Shown: positions 1-8,947 of the stretch, piece after piece
Layout of the letters: each line of letters starts with the position of its first letter
Numbering within the stretch: the first letter of the stretch is position 1
Assembly (NCBI RefSeq): GCF_013141725.1
Contig: NZ_WHNZ01000022.1
Coordinates: 186,001-250,000, forward strand
DNA: 64,000 bases
From: Paenibacillus planticolens
GTDB lineage: Bacteria; Bacillota; Bacilli; Paenibacillales; NBRC-103111
Direction: 5' to 3'
The notes under the pieces: generated by a model
What the model was told of the DNA's origin: nothing
Databases searched by the model: none
The model's input: the letters and a program-made list of their open reading frames with translations, nothing else
Translations under genes and position numbers: made by a program

Positions 1-1642
1 CAAAGCCCAGACGGCTCTGACGGAAATATTCGAACGCGAAGTACGGCTCAATTCCCGTCGAGGTGCCGACCATCGTCCCTGTGCTTCCGGTTGGTGCTTG
101 CGTAATGACCGTTACGTTGCGCATGCCGTTCTTCCTAATGGCTTCGCCAACTTCAGGGAATACCTTGGTCATATTTTTCATAAAGCCGCTCTCCAGGAAC
201 TTATCTGCGATGAACGCTTGAAAAGAACCTTTTTCAGCTGCAATTTCAGCCGATGCCAGATAGGCTTCTCTTGCCATAAAGCCGTAGATTTTGTCCAAAA
301 ACACCAAAGATTCCGGACTTCCATATCGGATTTTTAATTTAATCATGAGCTCCGCTAAGCCCATAGAGCCCAAGCCTACACGGCGCTCGTTCTGTTGATT
401 CTCACGATTTTCTTCAAAATGATACGGCGTCTTGTCGATGACATTATCCAGAAAACGAGTCGAGTAACGCACAACCGTGGCCAAATCCGCCCAATCCACA
501 TCATGCTTCTGAGCATCATAAAACTTCGATAAATTAATCGCCGATAAGTTGCAGACACCCCAAGCCGGAAGCCCCTGCTCCCCGCACGGATTCGTACAAA
601 TAATCGGATTGAAGTACCAACTGTTCGACATTTGGTTGTAGTATTCCATGAATACGACACCAGGCTCAGCCGATTTCCAGGCCGATTCGATAATGGTATG
701 CCACACATCCCGCGCTCTTACTGTGCGATAAGGCTTGACGGTTTTGCCAAGCTTTTTCCAAGCGTCCAAGTTGCCGTCCCATTTATCGTTATAGTCAGGA
801 TCAGTCGTATCCGGGAAGACGAGTTCCCATTCCAGGTCTTCCTTTACAGCCTTCATAAATCCATTGCTTACGCAAACGGATAGATTGGCATTTGTAATTT
901 GTCCCATGGTCGACTTCACGGTTATAAAATCTTCCAGATCAGGATGCCAGTCATTAATCATCAGCATAAGAGCGCCTCTACGGCTTCCGCCTTGCTCGAT
1001 CAGGCCGGTCGTATAGCTGAACAAGCCGCCCCATGATACAGCTCCACTGGATGAACCATTTACTCCCTTAACAACGGAACGGCGCGGGCGAAGGGAGGAT
1101 AAATTAATGCCGACTCCGCCGCCGCGAGACATGATTTCCGTCATTTCCGTTAAGGTGCTCATAATGCCGCCGCGACTATCGTGCGGAGAAGGTATGACGT
1201 AACAGTTGAAAAGCGTCAGTTCGTCGCTCGCATCCGCCCCTGCGGCAATCCGTCCGCCTGGAACGAGTTTCCAATCGTCTAAAATATATCTGAATTTATC
1301 TGTCCATTCATTGCGTTTCTCTGGTGTCGCTTCCACGGAAGCCATGGCGCCGGCCAAGCGGTCCCACATCTCTTCAGGTGTCTTCTCAATGTTTAGGGTA
1401 AGCTTCTCAACCGGAGACTTAACGGTCTCACCGCTGCGCGTTCTTACTTGAACGATGTCGCCTTCACGGCTAATAATTTCGCCTACCTCTTTGGCTGGGA
1501 ATTTGGGGTCGTCCTTCGTCAAAACGAGAACAGTGTCCCCTACCTTAGCAAAGCTCGTATCTGCATTCTTGAGCGCATAGCGATCCAAAAATATTTTCTC
1601 GCTCAACCCTTCCAGCTTCTTACCTGATTGCGAAATCCCCAT
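1..1642 (-). CDS. nrdJ: Adenosylcobalamin-dependent (class II) ribonucleoside-diphosphate reductase, partial
   Basis: Reduces ribonucleotides to deoxyribonucleotides using coenzyme B12 instead of a di-iron subunit. The minus-strand frame is open from an ATG at 1642 to the window edge, giving 547 residues of the N-terminal part; the C-terminus lies outside. Visible family signatures include a Cys-containing FNCYV segment, the GGGVGINLSSLRPR loop, the substrate-site NPCGEQ motif, and the Cys in WGVCNLSAINLS. The start is supported by GGGAGGG about 8 nt upstream. It stands alone here, with a dedicated promoter carrying NrdR-like boxes (1695-1743). The same window encodes a corrinoid-salvage enzyme (CbiZ, 11140-11889), which fits a B12-dependent lifestyle. 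The class II assignment is confident from motifs and from the absence of an adjacent small-subunit gene. Confidence 0.93.
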   Translation of the reverse strand, partial: MGISQSGKKLEGLSEKIFLDRYALKNADTSFAKVGDTVLVLTKDDPKFPAKEVGEIISREGDIVQVRTRSGETVKSPVEKLTLNIEKTPEEMWDRLAGAMASVEATPEKRNEWTDKFRYILDDWKLVPGGRIAAGADASDELTLFNCYVIPSPHDSRGGIMSTLTEMTEIMSRGGGVGINLSSLRPRRSVVKGVNGSSSGAVSWGGLFSYTTGLIEQGGSRRGALMLMINDWHPDLEDFITVKSTMGQITNANLSVCVSNGFMKAVKEDLEWELVFPDTTDPDYNDKWDGNLDAWKKLGKTVKPYRTVRARDVWHTIIESAWKSAEPGVVFMEYYNQMSNSWYFNPIICTNPCGEQGLPAWGVCNLSAINLSKFYDAQKHDVDWADLATVVRYSTRFLDNVIDKTPYHFEENRENQQNERRVGLGSMGLAELMIKLKIRYGSPESLVFLDKIYGFMAREAYLASAEIAAEKGSFQAFIADKFLESGFMKNMTKVFPEVGEAIRKNGMRNVTVITQAPTGSTGTMVGTSTGIEPYFAFEYFRQSRLGF

Positions 1643-1694
1643 CGATAAATGCCCTCCCAATAAGCTACAGATTCAGCTGCAACTAAAATGAAAA

Positions 1695-1748
1695 TTACAA
1701 TATATGGTGTGAGAAATCCATTATACAACACAAGATATTGGTCTTCGA
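1695..1748 (-). promoter_or_regulatory. nrdJ promoter with two NrdR-like boxes
   Basis: Two 16-bp sites resemble the NrdR consensus ACACWATATATWGTGT. 1695-1710 reads ACACCATATATTGTAA on the minus strand. 1728-1743 (ACACAAGATATTGGTC) matches at 12 of 16 positions. Their starts are 33 bp apart, about three helical turns, as is usual for paired NrdR boxes. A perfect minus-strand -10 TATAAT (1720-1725) lies between them, with a weak -35 (TCGAAG, 1743-1748) at 17 bp. NrdR is known to repress ribonucleotide reductase genes from such paired boxes; repression here is inference. The rest of the 1643-1988 gap shows no gene or recognised RNA element. Confidence 0.72.
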
Positions 1749-1988
1749 ATGGCTAAAGGACCAATTTCAATTAATAAGACAAGCTATGATCTCTTTAGCT
1801 GGGAATAGCTCTGAATTTCTAGTTATTTCATCCAAATCGGGCAGGCTCTTCGCTGCTTTTGACGATAGCGGCTTCCTCTGCTAACCTATATTAAGGATAC
1901 CACAAAAGCTCTCTTTTTAGAACATTTGTTCGGAAATTTTTATTTTATATGACCTGTTCAAGAAAGCGTCTAAGGAGATGTTAGAACT

Positions 1989-2816
1989 ATGTACTTCTAT
2001 AAAAATGAATTCATTCCCAAAAGCGATATTCATCTTTCGCCGGATGATCGCGGCTATTATTTCGGAGACGGCATCTACGAAGTATTCCGGGTATATCAAG
2101 GCCAGTTGTATGAACAGGAAGCGCACTTGCAACGACTTCAAAGAACCGCAAACGAGGTGCGGCTCACGTTCCCTTTTACGATCCCACAAATAGGGCAAAT
2201 TCTTACGGATCTGGTAGCGAAAAATAAACTCATTGACGGCACGGTGTATATGCAAATTACCCGGGGCGAAGCTCCCCGCGCGCATCCGTTCCCTTCCCAT
2301 GCGGAACCGGTTATGCTTGCCTACTGCACCGAAGTGCCAAGACCCGCCGCGACGATACATAACGGTATCAAAGCCATTACTTTCGCGGATATTCGCTGGT
2401 TGAGATGCGATCTTAAGACGCTTAATTTGTTGCCCAATGTCATGGCGAAGCAAGCAGCGCTCGATCACGGCGTGCAGGAGGTTGTGCTGCATCGCGAAGG
2501 TACGGTGACGGAATGCAGCGCATCAAATCTGATGATCGTAAAGGATGGCGTGCTTTATACGCATCCGGCCAATCATTTGATTTTGCACGGCATCACCAGG
2601 GCCGTCGTTTTGCGGCTAGCCCGCGCTTTAGACATGCCGGTTAAAGAGGAAGCCTTTACGACAGATCAGCTCGCGAACGCTGACGAAGCCTTTATTACAG
2701 GAACGACAGTAGAAATCACGCCAATTCTGGAAGTAGATGGAGGGCCGATCGGAACGGGCGTTCCAGGGCCTCATACACGCAAACTGCAAGAGGAGTTCGT
2801 TCGCACGTTTGCGTAA
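1989..2816 (+). CDS. dat: D-amino-acid transaminase (D-alanine aminotransferase)
   Basis: PLP fold-type IV aminotransferase that interconverts D-alanine and 2-oxoglutarate with pyruvate and D-glutamate, supplying D-amino acids for peptidoglycan. The 275 residues are close to the usual length of about 280. The N-terminal DRGYYFGDGIYEVFRVY block and the LKTLNLLPNVMAKQAA segment are hallmarks; Lys143 is the predicted PLP Schiff-base lysine. The TVTECSASNLMIV segment is the family phosphate-side loop. An AAGGAG lies about 11 nt before the ATG. It is monocistronic and ends at a strong hairpin. A branched-chain aminotransferase is the main alternative, but the N-terminal block is typical of Dat. 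Confidence 0.9.
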   Translation: MYFYKNEFIPKSDIHLSPDDRGYYFGDGIYEVFRVYQGQLYEQEAHLQRLQRTANEVRLTFPFTIPQIGQILTDLVAKNKLIDGTVYMQITRGEAPRAHPFPSHAEPVMLAYCTEVPRPAATIHNGIKAITFADIRWLRCDLKTLNLLPNVMAKQAALDHGVQEVVLHREGTVTECSASNLMIVKDGVLYTHPANHLILHGITRAVVLRLARALDMPVKEEAFTTDQLANADEAFITGTTVEITPILEVDGGPIGTGVPGPHTRKLQEEFVRTFA

Positions 2817-2831
2817 TAACGTAACATGAAA

Positions 2832-2871
2832 CAGTCCCAAAAGTAGAAAATACTCCTGGGACTGCTTTTTC
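2832..2871 (+). terminator. Rho-independent terminator of dat
   Basis: An 8-bp perfect stem (CAGTCCCA / TGGGACTG) with a 17-nt loop is followed by a T-run at 2866-2870. It starts 15 nt after the dat stop codon. Confidence 0.85.
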
Positions 2872-2955
2872 ATTTATTCACGTGTCTTGTTTCGGGCGAA
2901 ATGGCGAGCACCTTCACGTTTCATTCGACGATTTCCTGCGCACCCCCGCTCCCAA

Positions 2956-3795
2956 TTACCGCCGCAAATTCCATTCATCCGTACCGTATTTCTCCTTCAC
3001 CAAACGATCGGTCAATTCCACCTCAAACGGCGTCAAAGGCGCCTCAACCAGCTCCACGCCTAAACCCAGTCCAATTTCGCGACGAAACGCTTCTTCAACT
3101 TGCCCTAGTGTAACCGCCTCTTTACCCTGCGCCCGGAGCAGCTCGTTAATCGCCACAGCTTTCTTCAGGAAGCTCGACTTCATCCGCTCCGCAACCTTCT
3201 CGTTTGAGAAACGCAGCATACGGAACAGTTGATCCGTATCCATATCCAGAAGGATCGAGCCGTGCTGCAGCACGACGTTCTTTTGCCGAACCTGCGCACT
3301 TCCGGCAACTTTGCGTCCCTCTACGACCAGCTCGTACCACGAAGGAGAATCGAAGCACGCTGCTGAGCCGGCAGACGCGTATTTCTCCTTCTCCTCATCG
3401 CTTGCAAGCTGCACCATCTCGGCGTTAAGTCCTAGCGCGCGAAAACCTTGAAGCAGCCCCTCGCTCAGGACGCGGTAAGCGTCGGTGACATTTCGGGGAA
3501 TGCCCGGATAATCCTCTGCTACAATAATGCTGTACGTCAGCTCTTTATCGTGCAGCACCGCTCTTCCCCCAGTAGGACGGCGTACAAAACCGATCCCCTC
3601 CTTCGCTACGGCTTCCTGATCGACTTCCGATGCTTTTTGGAAATAGCCGATCGACAGCGTTGCCGGATTCCATCCGTAGAAACGGACCGTTGGAGGAACG
3701 ATTCCCTCGCTGTGCGCAGTCAGAATCGCTTCATCTAAAGCCATATTTTCAGCAGGAGAACGATCTCCCGTATGTATATATCGCCAGGCAGTCAT
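2956..3795 (-). CDS. lipM: Octanoyl-[GcvH]:protein N-octanoyltransferase LipM
   Basis: Transfers octanoyl from octanoyl-ACP to GcvH, the first step of lipoate assembly in Bacillus-type bacteria. It belongs to the biotin/lipoate A/B ligase fold. Signatures include RFYGWNPATLSIGYFQ, FVRRPTGGRAVLHD, the catalytic-Cys segment ACFDSPSWYELV (Cys about residue 147) and GRKVAGSAQVRQKNVVLQHGSILLD. The start was placed at the ATG at 3795, which gives MTAWRYIHTG, matches the known N-terminus and has AAAGGGTG upstream; an upstream ATG at 3858 would add 21 unrelated residues. It is divergent from yqhH-yqhG; in Bacillus subtilis the lipM and yqhG/yqhH genes are also neighbours. Confidence 0.93.
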   Translation of the reverse strand: MTAWRYIHTGDRSPAENMALDEAILTAHSEGIVPPTVRFYGWNPATLSIGYFQKASEVDQEAVAKEGIGFVRRPTGGRAVLHDKELTYSIIVAEDYPGIPRNVTDAYRVLSEGLLQGFRALGLNAEMVQLASDEEKEKYASAGSAACFDSPSWYELVVEGRKVAGSAQVRQKNVVLQHGSILLDMDTDQLFRMLRFSNEKVAERMKSSFLKKAVAINELLRAQGKEAVTLGQVEEAFRREIGLGLGVELVEAPLTPFEVELTDRLVKEKYGTDEWNLRR

Positions 3796-4010
3796 GTTGA
3801 ACCCGTCACCCTTTCTTTCCCACATTGCTTTGTTCAGACAGCCTCTATCATACCACAAAACCTTCTGCTCTTAGAATTCCCACTCTGTCTCCTGGCTCCT
3901 GCACGATATCCTTATCTGTTTTACGATGGAAAAGTTATGAAAGCGCCTCTTATGGACATACTAACACGTATTCGGCGTTTTCTTACGAAAACTCTTAGGA
4001 GGGCACATCC

Positions 4011-5801
4011 ATGCGTCAAAATGAACAGCAAGAGAACATTCGCCCCATTCATCATCGGTTGGATATGCACTTTGAAAGGGACTGGTTGACTGAGCTGGAT
4101 CATCGCGTGCGCGGAGGAGGGCCATGGGACGATTGGACGCTGTATCAATTGGCCTACGAATCGGAAGAATCGGGGCTTATTTCTACGTTTGACGAAATGC
4201 AGTGTCTCGTTCATTTAGGGCAGTTGGAGCCTATGGCTCATCAAATTGATACGGCGAAGAGAGTGCTCAATGAGATGCGCGGTCGAGCGATTCTGGCCGA
4301 TGAAGTTGGACTCGGGAAAACAATTGAGGCTGGGTTGATTCTAAAAGAATACATGATCCGCGGTTTGGTCCGCAAAACGCTTATTCTCGTGCCGGCATCA
4401 CTTGTGCTGCAATGGGTCCGTGAATTAAATACCAAATTCGGCATTCCAGCCGTCGCCCATAAGAAAGCGTACATGTGGCAGCAAAGCGATATCATCGTCG
4501 CCTCCATGGATACTGCAAAACGCGACCCGCATCGGGAAATCGTAATGGGTTTGGAATACGACATGCTCATCGTGGACGAAGCCCACAAACTCAAAAATAA
4601 AAAAACGACCAACTACACCTTCGTGAACGAGCTGCGAAAGAAGTATTGCCTGCTGCTTACCGCCACGCCGGTCCAAAACGATTTGAAAGAGCTCTATAAT
4701 CTCATCACTTTGCTCAAGCCCGGTCAGCTTGGGGTCCAAAGCTCCTTCAAGTCCAATTTCGTTGTCGGCAAAAGAATTCCCAAAAACGAGATTCAGCTTC
4801 AGCAAGAGCTCTCCAAGGTGATGATCCGTAACCGGCGGGGCGACGGCGGCGTTCATTACACTAAACGGATGGTGAAAAACATCCCGCTCACGCTTTCCCC
4901 GGAGGAACAAGCGCTCTATGACGGAGTCACGAAGTTCGTTCGCACCCGGTATGAGGAAAGCGCCGGAGACCTTAGCAGCATGCTTTCGCTCATTACGCTT
5001 CAACGGGAGGTTTGCTCTTCCCGGGATGCCGTCTTCATCACACTCGTGAATTTGTTCAAGAAAACAGCCGAAGATTCGCCGGCTCGCGCCAAAATATGGG
5101 AGCTGGTCGAGCTTATCCGCGGCATTAAAGCGAACAGCAAAGCGGAAACGACGATGAAGCTTGTCCAGGAAATCAACGATAAAGTTATTATTTTCACGGA
5201 GTATCGCGCTTCCCAGGAGTATCTGCTCAATTATTTAAAAGAGCATAAAATTACGGCAGTCCCTTATCGCGGCGGCATGAACCGTGGTAAAAAGGATTGG
5301 ATGATGGATCTATTCCGCAACCGCGTACAAGTGCTTGTTGCAACCGAAGCCGGCGGTGAAGGCATTAACCTGCAGTTTTGCCATAACATGATTAACTTCG
5401 ATTTGCCGTGGAACCCGATGCGTGTGGAACAACGGATCGGCCGCGTACATCGTCTTGGCCAAACGCATGATGTCAACATTTATAATTTATCTACGAACAA
5501 TACGATTGAAGAGCACATCCTCTCTTTGCTGCATGAGAAAATCAATATGTTCGAGATGGTGATCGGGCAGCTCGACACGATTCTGGAGAAGATCGAGAAA
5601 AAAGGCTCCCTCGAAACCTCGTTATTCCGTATGGTGATGGAATCGGGTTCGCAGGAAGACATCCGTAGAAAAATTGATGAACTGGGCCATTCATTCGCCG
5701 AAATCAAAGAAGAGATTGAACACAATCCGGTATATGGCGCAGAGTTTCAACACATCTTGGATGCCGTAGGCAGCGTACAAAACGGTGAGGTAAGGCCATG
5801 A
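4011..5801 (+). CDS. yqhH: SNF2-family DEAD/DEAH-box helicase, YqhH-like
   Basis: Predicted ATP-dependent DNA translocase of the SNF2/RapA group; the cellular role is not known. The two RecA-like lobes are complete: Walker A in ADEVGLGKTIEAG (about residues 96-108), DEAH in IVDEAHKLKN, motif III in LLTATPVQND, and motif VI in QRIGRVHRLGQT. The C-terminus (about 510-596) is charged and helical. The start has AGGAGGGC 7 nt upstream. It overlaps yqhG by 4 nt (ATGA), so the two are translationally coupled. I infer that the two proteins act together. Confidence 0.9.
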   Translation: MRQNEQQENIRPIHHRLDMHFERDWLTELDHRVRGGGPWDDWTLYQLAYESEESGLISTFDEMQCLVHLGQLEPMAHQIDTAKRVLNEMRGRAILADEVGLGKTIEAGLILKEYMIRGLVRKTLILVPASLVLQWVRELNTKFGIPAVAHKKAYMWQQSDIIVASMDTAKRDPHREIVMGLEYDMLIVDEAHKLKNKKTTNYTFVNELRKKYCLLLTATPVQNDLKELYNLITLLKPGQLGVQSSFKSNFVVGKRIPKNEIQLQQELSKVMIRNRRGDGGVHYTKRMVKNIPLTLSPEEQALYDGVTKFVRTRYEESAGDLSSMLSLITLQREVCSSRDAVFITLVNLFKKTAEDSPARAKIWELVELIRGIKANSKAETTMKLVQEINDKVIIFTEYRASQEYLLNYLKEHKITAVPYRGGMNRGKKDWMMDLFRNRVQVLVATEAGGEGINLQFCHNMINFDLPWNPMRVEQRIGRVHRLGQTHDVNIYNLSTNNTIEEHILSLLHEKINMFEMVIGQLDTILEKIEKKGSLETSLFRMVMESGSQEDIRRKIDELGHSFAEIKEEIEHNPVYGAEFQHILDAVGSVQNGEVRP

Positions 5802-6787
5802 ATAAACGTAATATTCACACGTTCGTCATGCGCTTTCTCGAAGCCTATAATTGTACGATTCTTGAGAAATCCCAGGCCTATGTCACAGCCAAACTGTCTC
5901 CGGAAGCAGACCGGGAAATGACAGGCCGACCGTATTATTGGAGTTTCGTGGAAAGGACCGGTGCTCCCGCTGAAACGATGACCTATAAGTTCGTCTTCGA
6001 TCCGGAACAAATGAAGCTGGAGGCTAAGCCCAAAGCTGCGGCAACTGCAGTCAAAAGCCCGCCCAATGGCGGCGGACCACCCGCTCCGAACCAAGATGGA
6101 GCTGCTGATGGCTCTTCCGACAGCATTCTAGGACGCTATTTCGGTTTCGCTCCAGCGGCCATTACTGCGCGTGTTCCACAGGATGACGTCACCTTCGGCA
6201 GCAGGCGGTTGGAGCAAATGTTCCACATCGTCCGGGAACGCGGGAAGTTCGTGCATCTCTTCGAGAAGCCTTTTCCGATGGGAGCTACGTACCATGCTGC
6301 CCTTGTGTATGACACTTGGTTCTGTGTCAACTACAAAGTTGAGCTGGCATGCGATCGTAAGCGAAGCGAAATCCACTCCCTTGCTATCCAACTGAACAGC
6401 GGCGAGATTCGCGAGCATTTTCATAAACATCTCTTAACTAAAAGTCTTTCTCCAAAACTGCCTGCGAACAGTCATATTTTGCAAGATACGATTTCGCTGT
6501 CCAAAGCCGTGAACCAGCTCGAAATGACGCTTGAGCGCAAGATCAGCGCCTATGACCACTCTTGGGCAGACGAAGCCAATGAGCAGCACCGCAGCGAGAT
6601 CGACCGTGTGGAGTCTTACTATAACGGGCTTCTGCTAAGCGCAGAGCCGGATAAAAGAGACGAAATCGAAACGCAATGCCGGAATCGACTCAAAGAAATC
6701 GACTGGCAGCATAAGCCGCGCATCGCCGTTTCTGTCATCAATTGCGGACTGTTCCATTTGAACGCCGGACGTTCACCCAGGAACTGA
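5798..6787 (+). CDS. yqhG: YqhG family protein
   Basis: Conserved Bacillus/Paenibacillus protein of unknown function, 329 residues. The N-terminal part (RFLEAYNCTILEKSQAYVTAKLSPEADREMTGRPYYWSFVE) is the recognisable YqhG segment. A Pro/Gly/Ala-rich linker lies at about residues 85-108 and a Glu/Arg-rich helical region at about 240-300. No signal peptide, membrane segment or catalytic motif is visible. Its start codon overlaps the yqhH stop, so it probably works with that helicase. No clear terminator follows. Confidence 0.85.
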   Translation: MNKRNIHTFVMRFLEAYNCTILEKSQAYVTAKLSPEADREMTGRPYYWSFVERTGAPAETMTYKFVFDPEQMKLEAKPKAAATAVKSPPNGGGPPAPNQDGAADGSSDSILGRYFGFAPAAITARVPQDDVTFGSRRLEQMFHIVRERGKFVHLFEKPFPMGATYHAALVYDTWFCVNYKVELACDRKRSEIHSLAIQLNSGEIREHFHKHLLTKSLSPKLPANSHILQDTISLSKAVNQLEMTLERKISAYDHSWADEANEQHRSEIDRVESYYNGLLLSAEPDKRDEIETQCRNRLKEIDWQHKPRIAVSVINCGLFHLNAGRSPRN

Positions 6788-6903
6788 CGATAGTCGCTAA
6801 AACATCCAAAATTAACACTACAGGTTCTAACAATCTTTTTATAGCATAAGAATTACAATAGATTCATACAAATGAGAGGTTTCCGATAGGCAGGTGAACG
6901 CGG

Positions 6904-7866
6904 ATGAAGTTGTGGACTGCATGGACTGCAGCCTGCTTCATATGTATAGGCAGCTTAATATTCATACCGGCGCAAAGTTCTGCGGGCGATAATCCCGATC
7001 GGACAAGCCTCGTGCAAAAAGCCGGACAATCCGCAGCTGACAGCCCGCTTGCTGCAGCAGCGAAGCCTGTGCCGGATCTGCGAAGCGAAGCCACCTTGAG
7101 TGCCACCATCGACAAGTGGCGCTTGACGCTCGCTCGCGAAGAAGGGTTCAAGGGCTGGCAATCAGCCACTTGGAACAGTTTCCCGCTAGGTCCCGGTACA
7201 CACGGCTGGGTCGTCATTCTCACGGATCACGGCGAGGATGTCGGGTATATGATTGTACATGCCACAGAAAACGGCTCTTTCCGTTTAACGGAGTATGGAA
7301 CAGGCAAGCATCCACTTTTCAGCTTGACCACGCTGTATCGCTCTTTGGTACAGCAGGAACTCATCCCAACTGCTACTTCTTATTCTGATTTTACCGCTAA
7401 CGACAATATTGCAAAAGAACGCTTATATATGGATGCCTTAACCGCTGTTTGGAAAATCAAGCTTCAAAACCAAACCTACTACTTAGATGCCAAATCAGGC
7501 GAGGTGCTTCCTCTAACGGAAGACCCGGCGCCGAAGTCATCGGACAAGATCACCTCTCTTCCTGAAACAGATTTGTCGGGCGAAGCCATTACAGCGCTGC
7601 ATGCGGCATTCGACCCTTATGACCGGATGCCTTGGATTATGGGCAAACCGCTTCAGGTCACAAGCCTCGCAGAACTCCAAGGCGCGCTCGAAACGCATAC
7701 GAATCTGACCTATGTCACCGAACTTTATGAAAATAAGGTCACATTGCCTCTCGCTGTTCTTGGCTATCAAGCCTGGCAGGAAGGCTCTGCATATCTTGTT
7801 TTGGATCATGAGGGGCCTCGATACGTACGACTGACGGCTGCGCTCGAAATGGGTCATGTGTATTAA
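6904..7866 (+). CDS. Secreted protein of unknown function
   Basis: 320 residues with a hydrophobic N-terminal signal (LWTAWTAACFICIGSLIFIPAQSSAG); cleavage after the AQSSA region is plausible and no lipobox Cys is present. The mature part looks like a mixed alpha/beta domain with many Thr, Tyr and Leu. A segment around residues 185-200 (IKLQNQTYYLDAKSGEVLPL) resembles the short beta repeats of PepSY-like secreted domains, but this is weak. I do not recognise the family. The start has AGGTGAACGCGG upstream, and a hairpin follows about 30 nt after the stop. Confidence 0.75.
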   Translation: MKLWTAWTAACFICIGSLIFIPAQSSAGDNPDRTSLVQKAGQSAADSPLAAAAKPVPDLRSEATLSATIDKWRLTLAREEGFKGWQSATWNSFPLGPGTHGWVVILTDHGEDVGYMIVHATENGSFRLTEYGTGKHPLFSLTTLYRSLVQQELIPTATSYSDFTANDNIAKERLYMDALTAVWKIKLQNQTYYLDAKSGEVLPLTEDPAPKSSDKITSLPETDLSGEAITALHAAFDPYDRMPWIMGKPLQVTSLAELQGALETHTNLTYVTELYENKVTLPLAVLGYQAWQEGSAYLVLDHEGPRYVRLTAALEMGHVY

Positions 7867-7897
7867 AGCCTCTGGTCCGGTCACGGACAAAAAAAAA

Positions 7898-7938
7898 CTG
7901 TCTCACAGGTCATGCAGACCTTTCGAGACAGCTTTTTT
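7898..7938. terminator. Bidirectional terminator between convergent genes
   Basis: Stem CTGTCTC / GAGACAG (7898-7904 / 7925-7931) with an A-run before it and six T's after it, so it can end transcription from both the secreted-protein gene and yqzE. Confidence 0.85.
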
Positions 7939-7945
7939 GCGCCGT

Positions 7946-8137
7946 TTATTTTTTGGGCTTGAACTGATCAAACAGCATCCGTGCCGCCAAGGGCAGCATG
8001 CCGAACCAGCGTGTTTGCCAATGCTCGCGCTTCTCTTTGTTCATTGCTTTTGCCTGCTGGCGAACATCCCGAGGCGTGTCTATATATGTCACGACCTGCT
8101 GTGTTATGTACTTGACCAGCTCATCACTTTTGGCCAT
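7946..8137 (-). CDS. yqzE: YqzE family protein
   Basis: 63-residue conserved protein (MAKSDELVKYITQQVVTYIDTPRDVRQQ to the C-terminal LFDQFKPKK). The family is known from the end of the Bacillus subtilis comG competence operon, but its function is unknown; no com genes are near here. The start at 8137 matches the family N-terminus and has an AGGTGGGC site upstream. A longer frame reaching 8329 adds 64 residues of unrelated sequence and overlaps the next gene, so it was rejected. Confidence 0.85.
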   Translation of the reverse strand: MAKSDELVKYITQQVVTYIDTPRDVRQQAKAMNKEKREHWQTRWFGMLPLAARMLFDQFKPKK

Positions 8138-8216
8138 ACGCCCACCTGCCTTTTTCTCCCTATTGTAACCAGAGAGCTCCGGGCTTAAACGGCACAGACA
8201 GGTGGAAGGCATGGAT

Positions 8217-8498
8217 TCAACTGACTTTTCCGCCGCTCTCCGCAACAATTTTATCCGCAAATGACTTAATCGTACTGCAGCCCAGCAGCATCGGCTTGTT
8301 ATCACACTGCAATAGCAAGGTTTGTGCATTCATATCCCAAGCATATTGGAAACCGACATTCATGCCAACTACGGTGATCATGAACTTGCCCGATGCCGCA
8401 TTAGGAATCGTGAATCCCTGTTTTTTTCCCACTTGCTGTAAAGATCGAAATACCGAAGACGAAATCCCTCTATACGTCCAAGTACTGCAAGCCGCCAT
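8217..8498 (-). CDS. Small hypothetical protein
   Basis: 93 residues with a strong AGGAG 8 nt before the ATG. The sequence has a hydrophobic middle (GKFMITVVGMNVGFQYAWDMNAQTLLLQCDNKPM) that looks like a small beta-rich cytosolic fold rather than a membrane helix. There is no signal peptide and no recognised family. The gene is oriented like yqzE (79 nt downstream) and may be co-transcribed with it. Coding is supported mainly by the ribosome binding site and natural amino-acid composition. Confidence 0.65.
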   Translation of the reverse strand: MAACSTWTYRGISSSVFRSLQQVGKKQGFTIPNAASGKFMITVVGMNVGFQYAWDMNAQTLLLQCDNKPMLLGCSTIKSFADKIVAESGGKVS

Positions 8499-8682
8499 AG
8501 GTCAATCTCCTCTCTCCCTTATAGGATCACTAAATTGTATGAAGAGAGGGCGCAAATCGTGCTTGTATCAAAAAAATCAGTCCGCTGTCCTTAGTCGAAG
8601 CTGTCGCGGGGATTTCTGTATAGCTGCACACCAAGAAGAACCTAGCCTGCGGCCTGGTCAACATGTACCCCACAACTAAATA

Positions 8683-8862
8683 GGGAACTCCATTCCCTTA
8701 TTTGAGCAAAAAGCAGTATTTCGTAGGTTGAAGGGGAACTACAGGCTCTTATTCAACCTCCATTGTCCAAAAATCTGTCAAAATAGCGAAATAGCGGACC
8801 CTAGTTCCCTCTCCCACACGCAAAGGGATCTTTTTGGCAAAATAGCGGCCTGTAGTTCCCCC
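8683..8862 (+). repeat. Dispersed element, family 1, copy A
   Basis: 180-bp non-coding element with four 20-nt units on one plan. Units R1 (8683) and R2 (about 8734) are direct; R3 (ends 8809) and R4 (ends 8861) are inverted. The unit consensus is GGAACTACAGGGTCTTATTT. R1-R2 and R3-R4 are each about 51 nt apart, so the whole can fold into nested hairpins (R2 with R3, R1 with R4). Other copies are at 24358, 40992 and 57761. The surrounding gap 8499-8947 otherwise holds only the terminator at 8885. Confidence 0.85.
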
Positions 8863-8884
8863 TGTAAACAACTAAACTCTAAAA

Positions 8885-8929
8885 AAAGCACCCTCGATCC
8901 CATAAGCGGGTTCGAAAGTGCTTTTTCAT
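8885..8929. terminator. Probable bidirectional terminator downstream of the BI-1 gene
   Basis: Hairpin with GCAC/GTGC ends, an inner TCGA/TCGA block and CCC/GGG, flanked by an A-run on the left and TTTTT on the right. It lies just past the stop of the minus-strand BI-1 gene. Confidence 0.7.
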
Positions 8930-8947
8930 ACTGATGAACGTTACATC

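Noticed and set aside
2956..3858. Longer lipM starting at 3858
   Set aside because: The extra 21 residues have no counterpart in LipM, and the 3795 ATG has the better ribosome site.
8683..8862. CRISPR array
   Set aside because: Units are in both orientations, few in number, separated by about 30-nt non-uniform sequence, and no cas gene is present.
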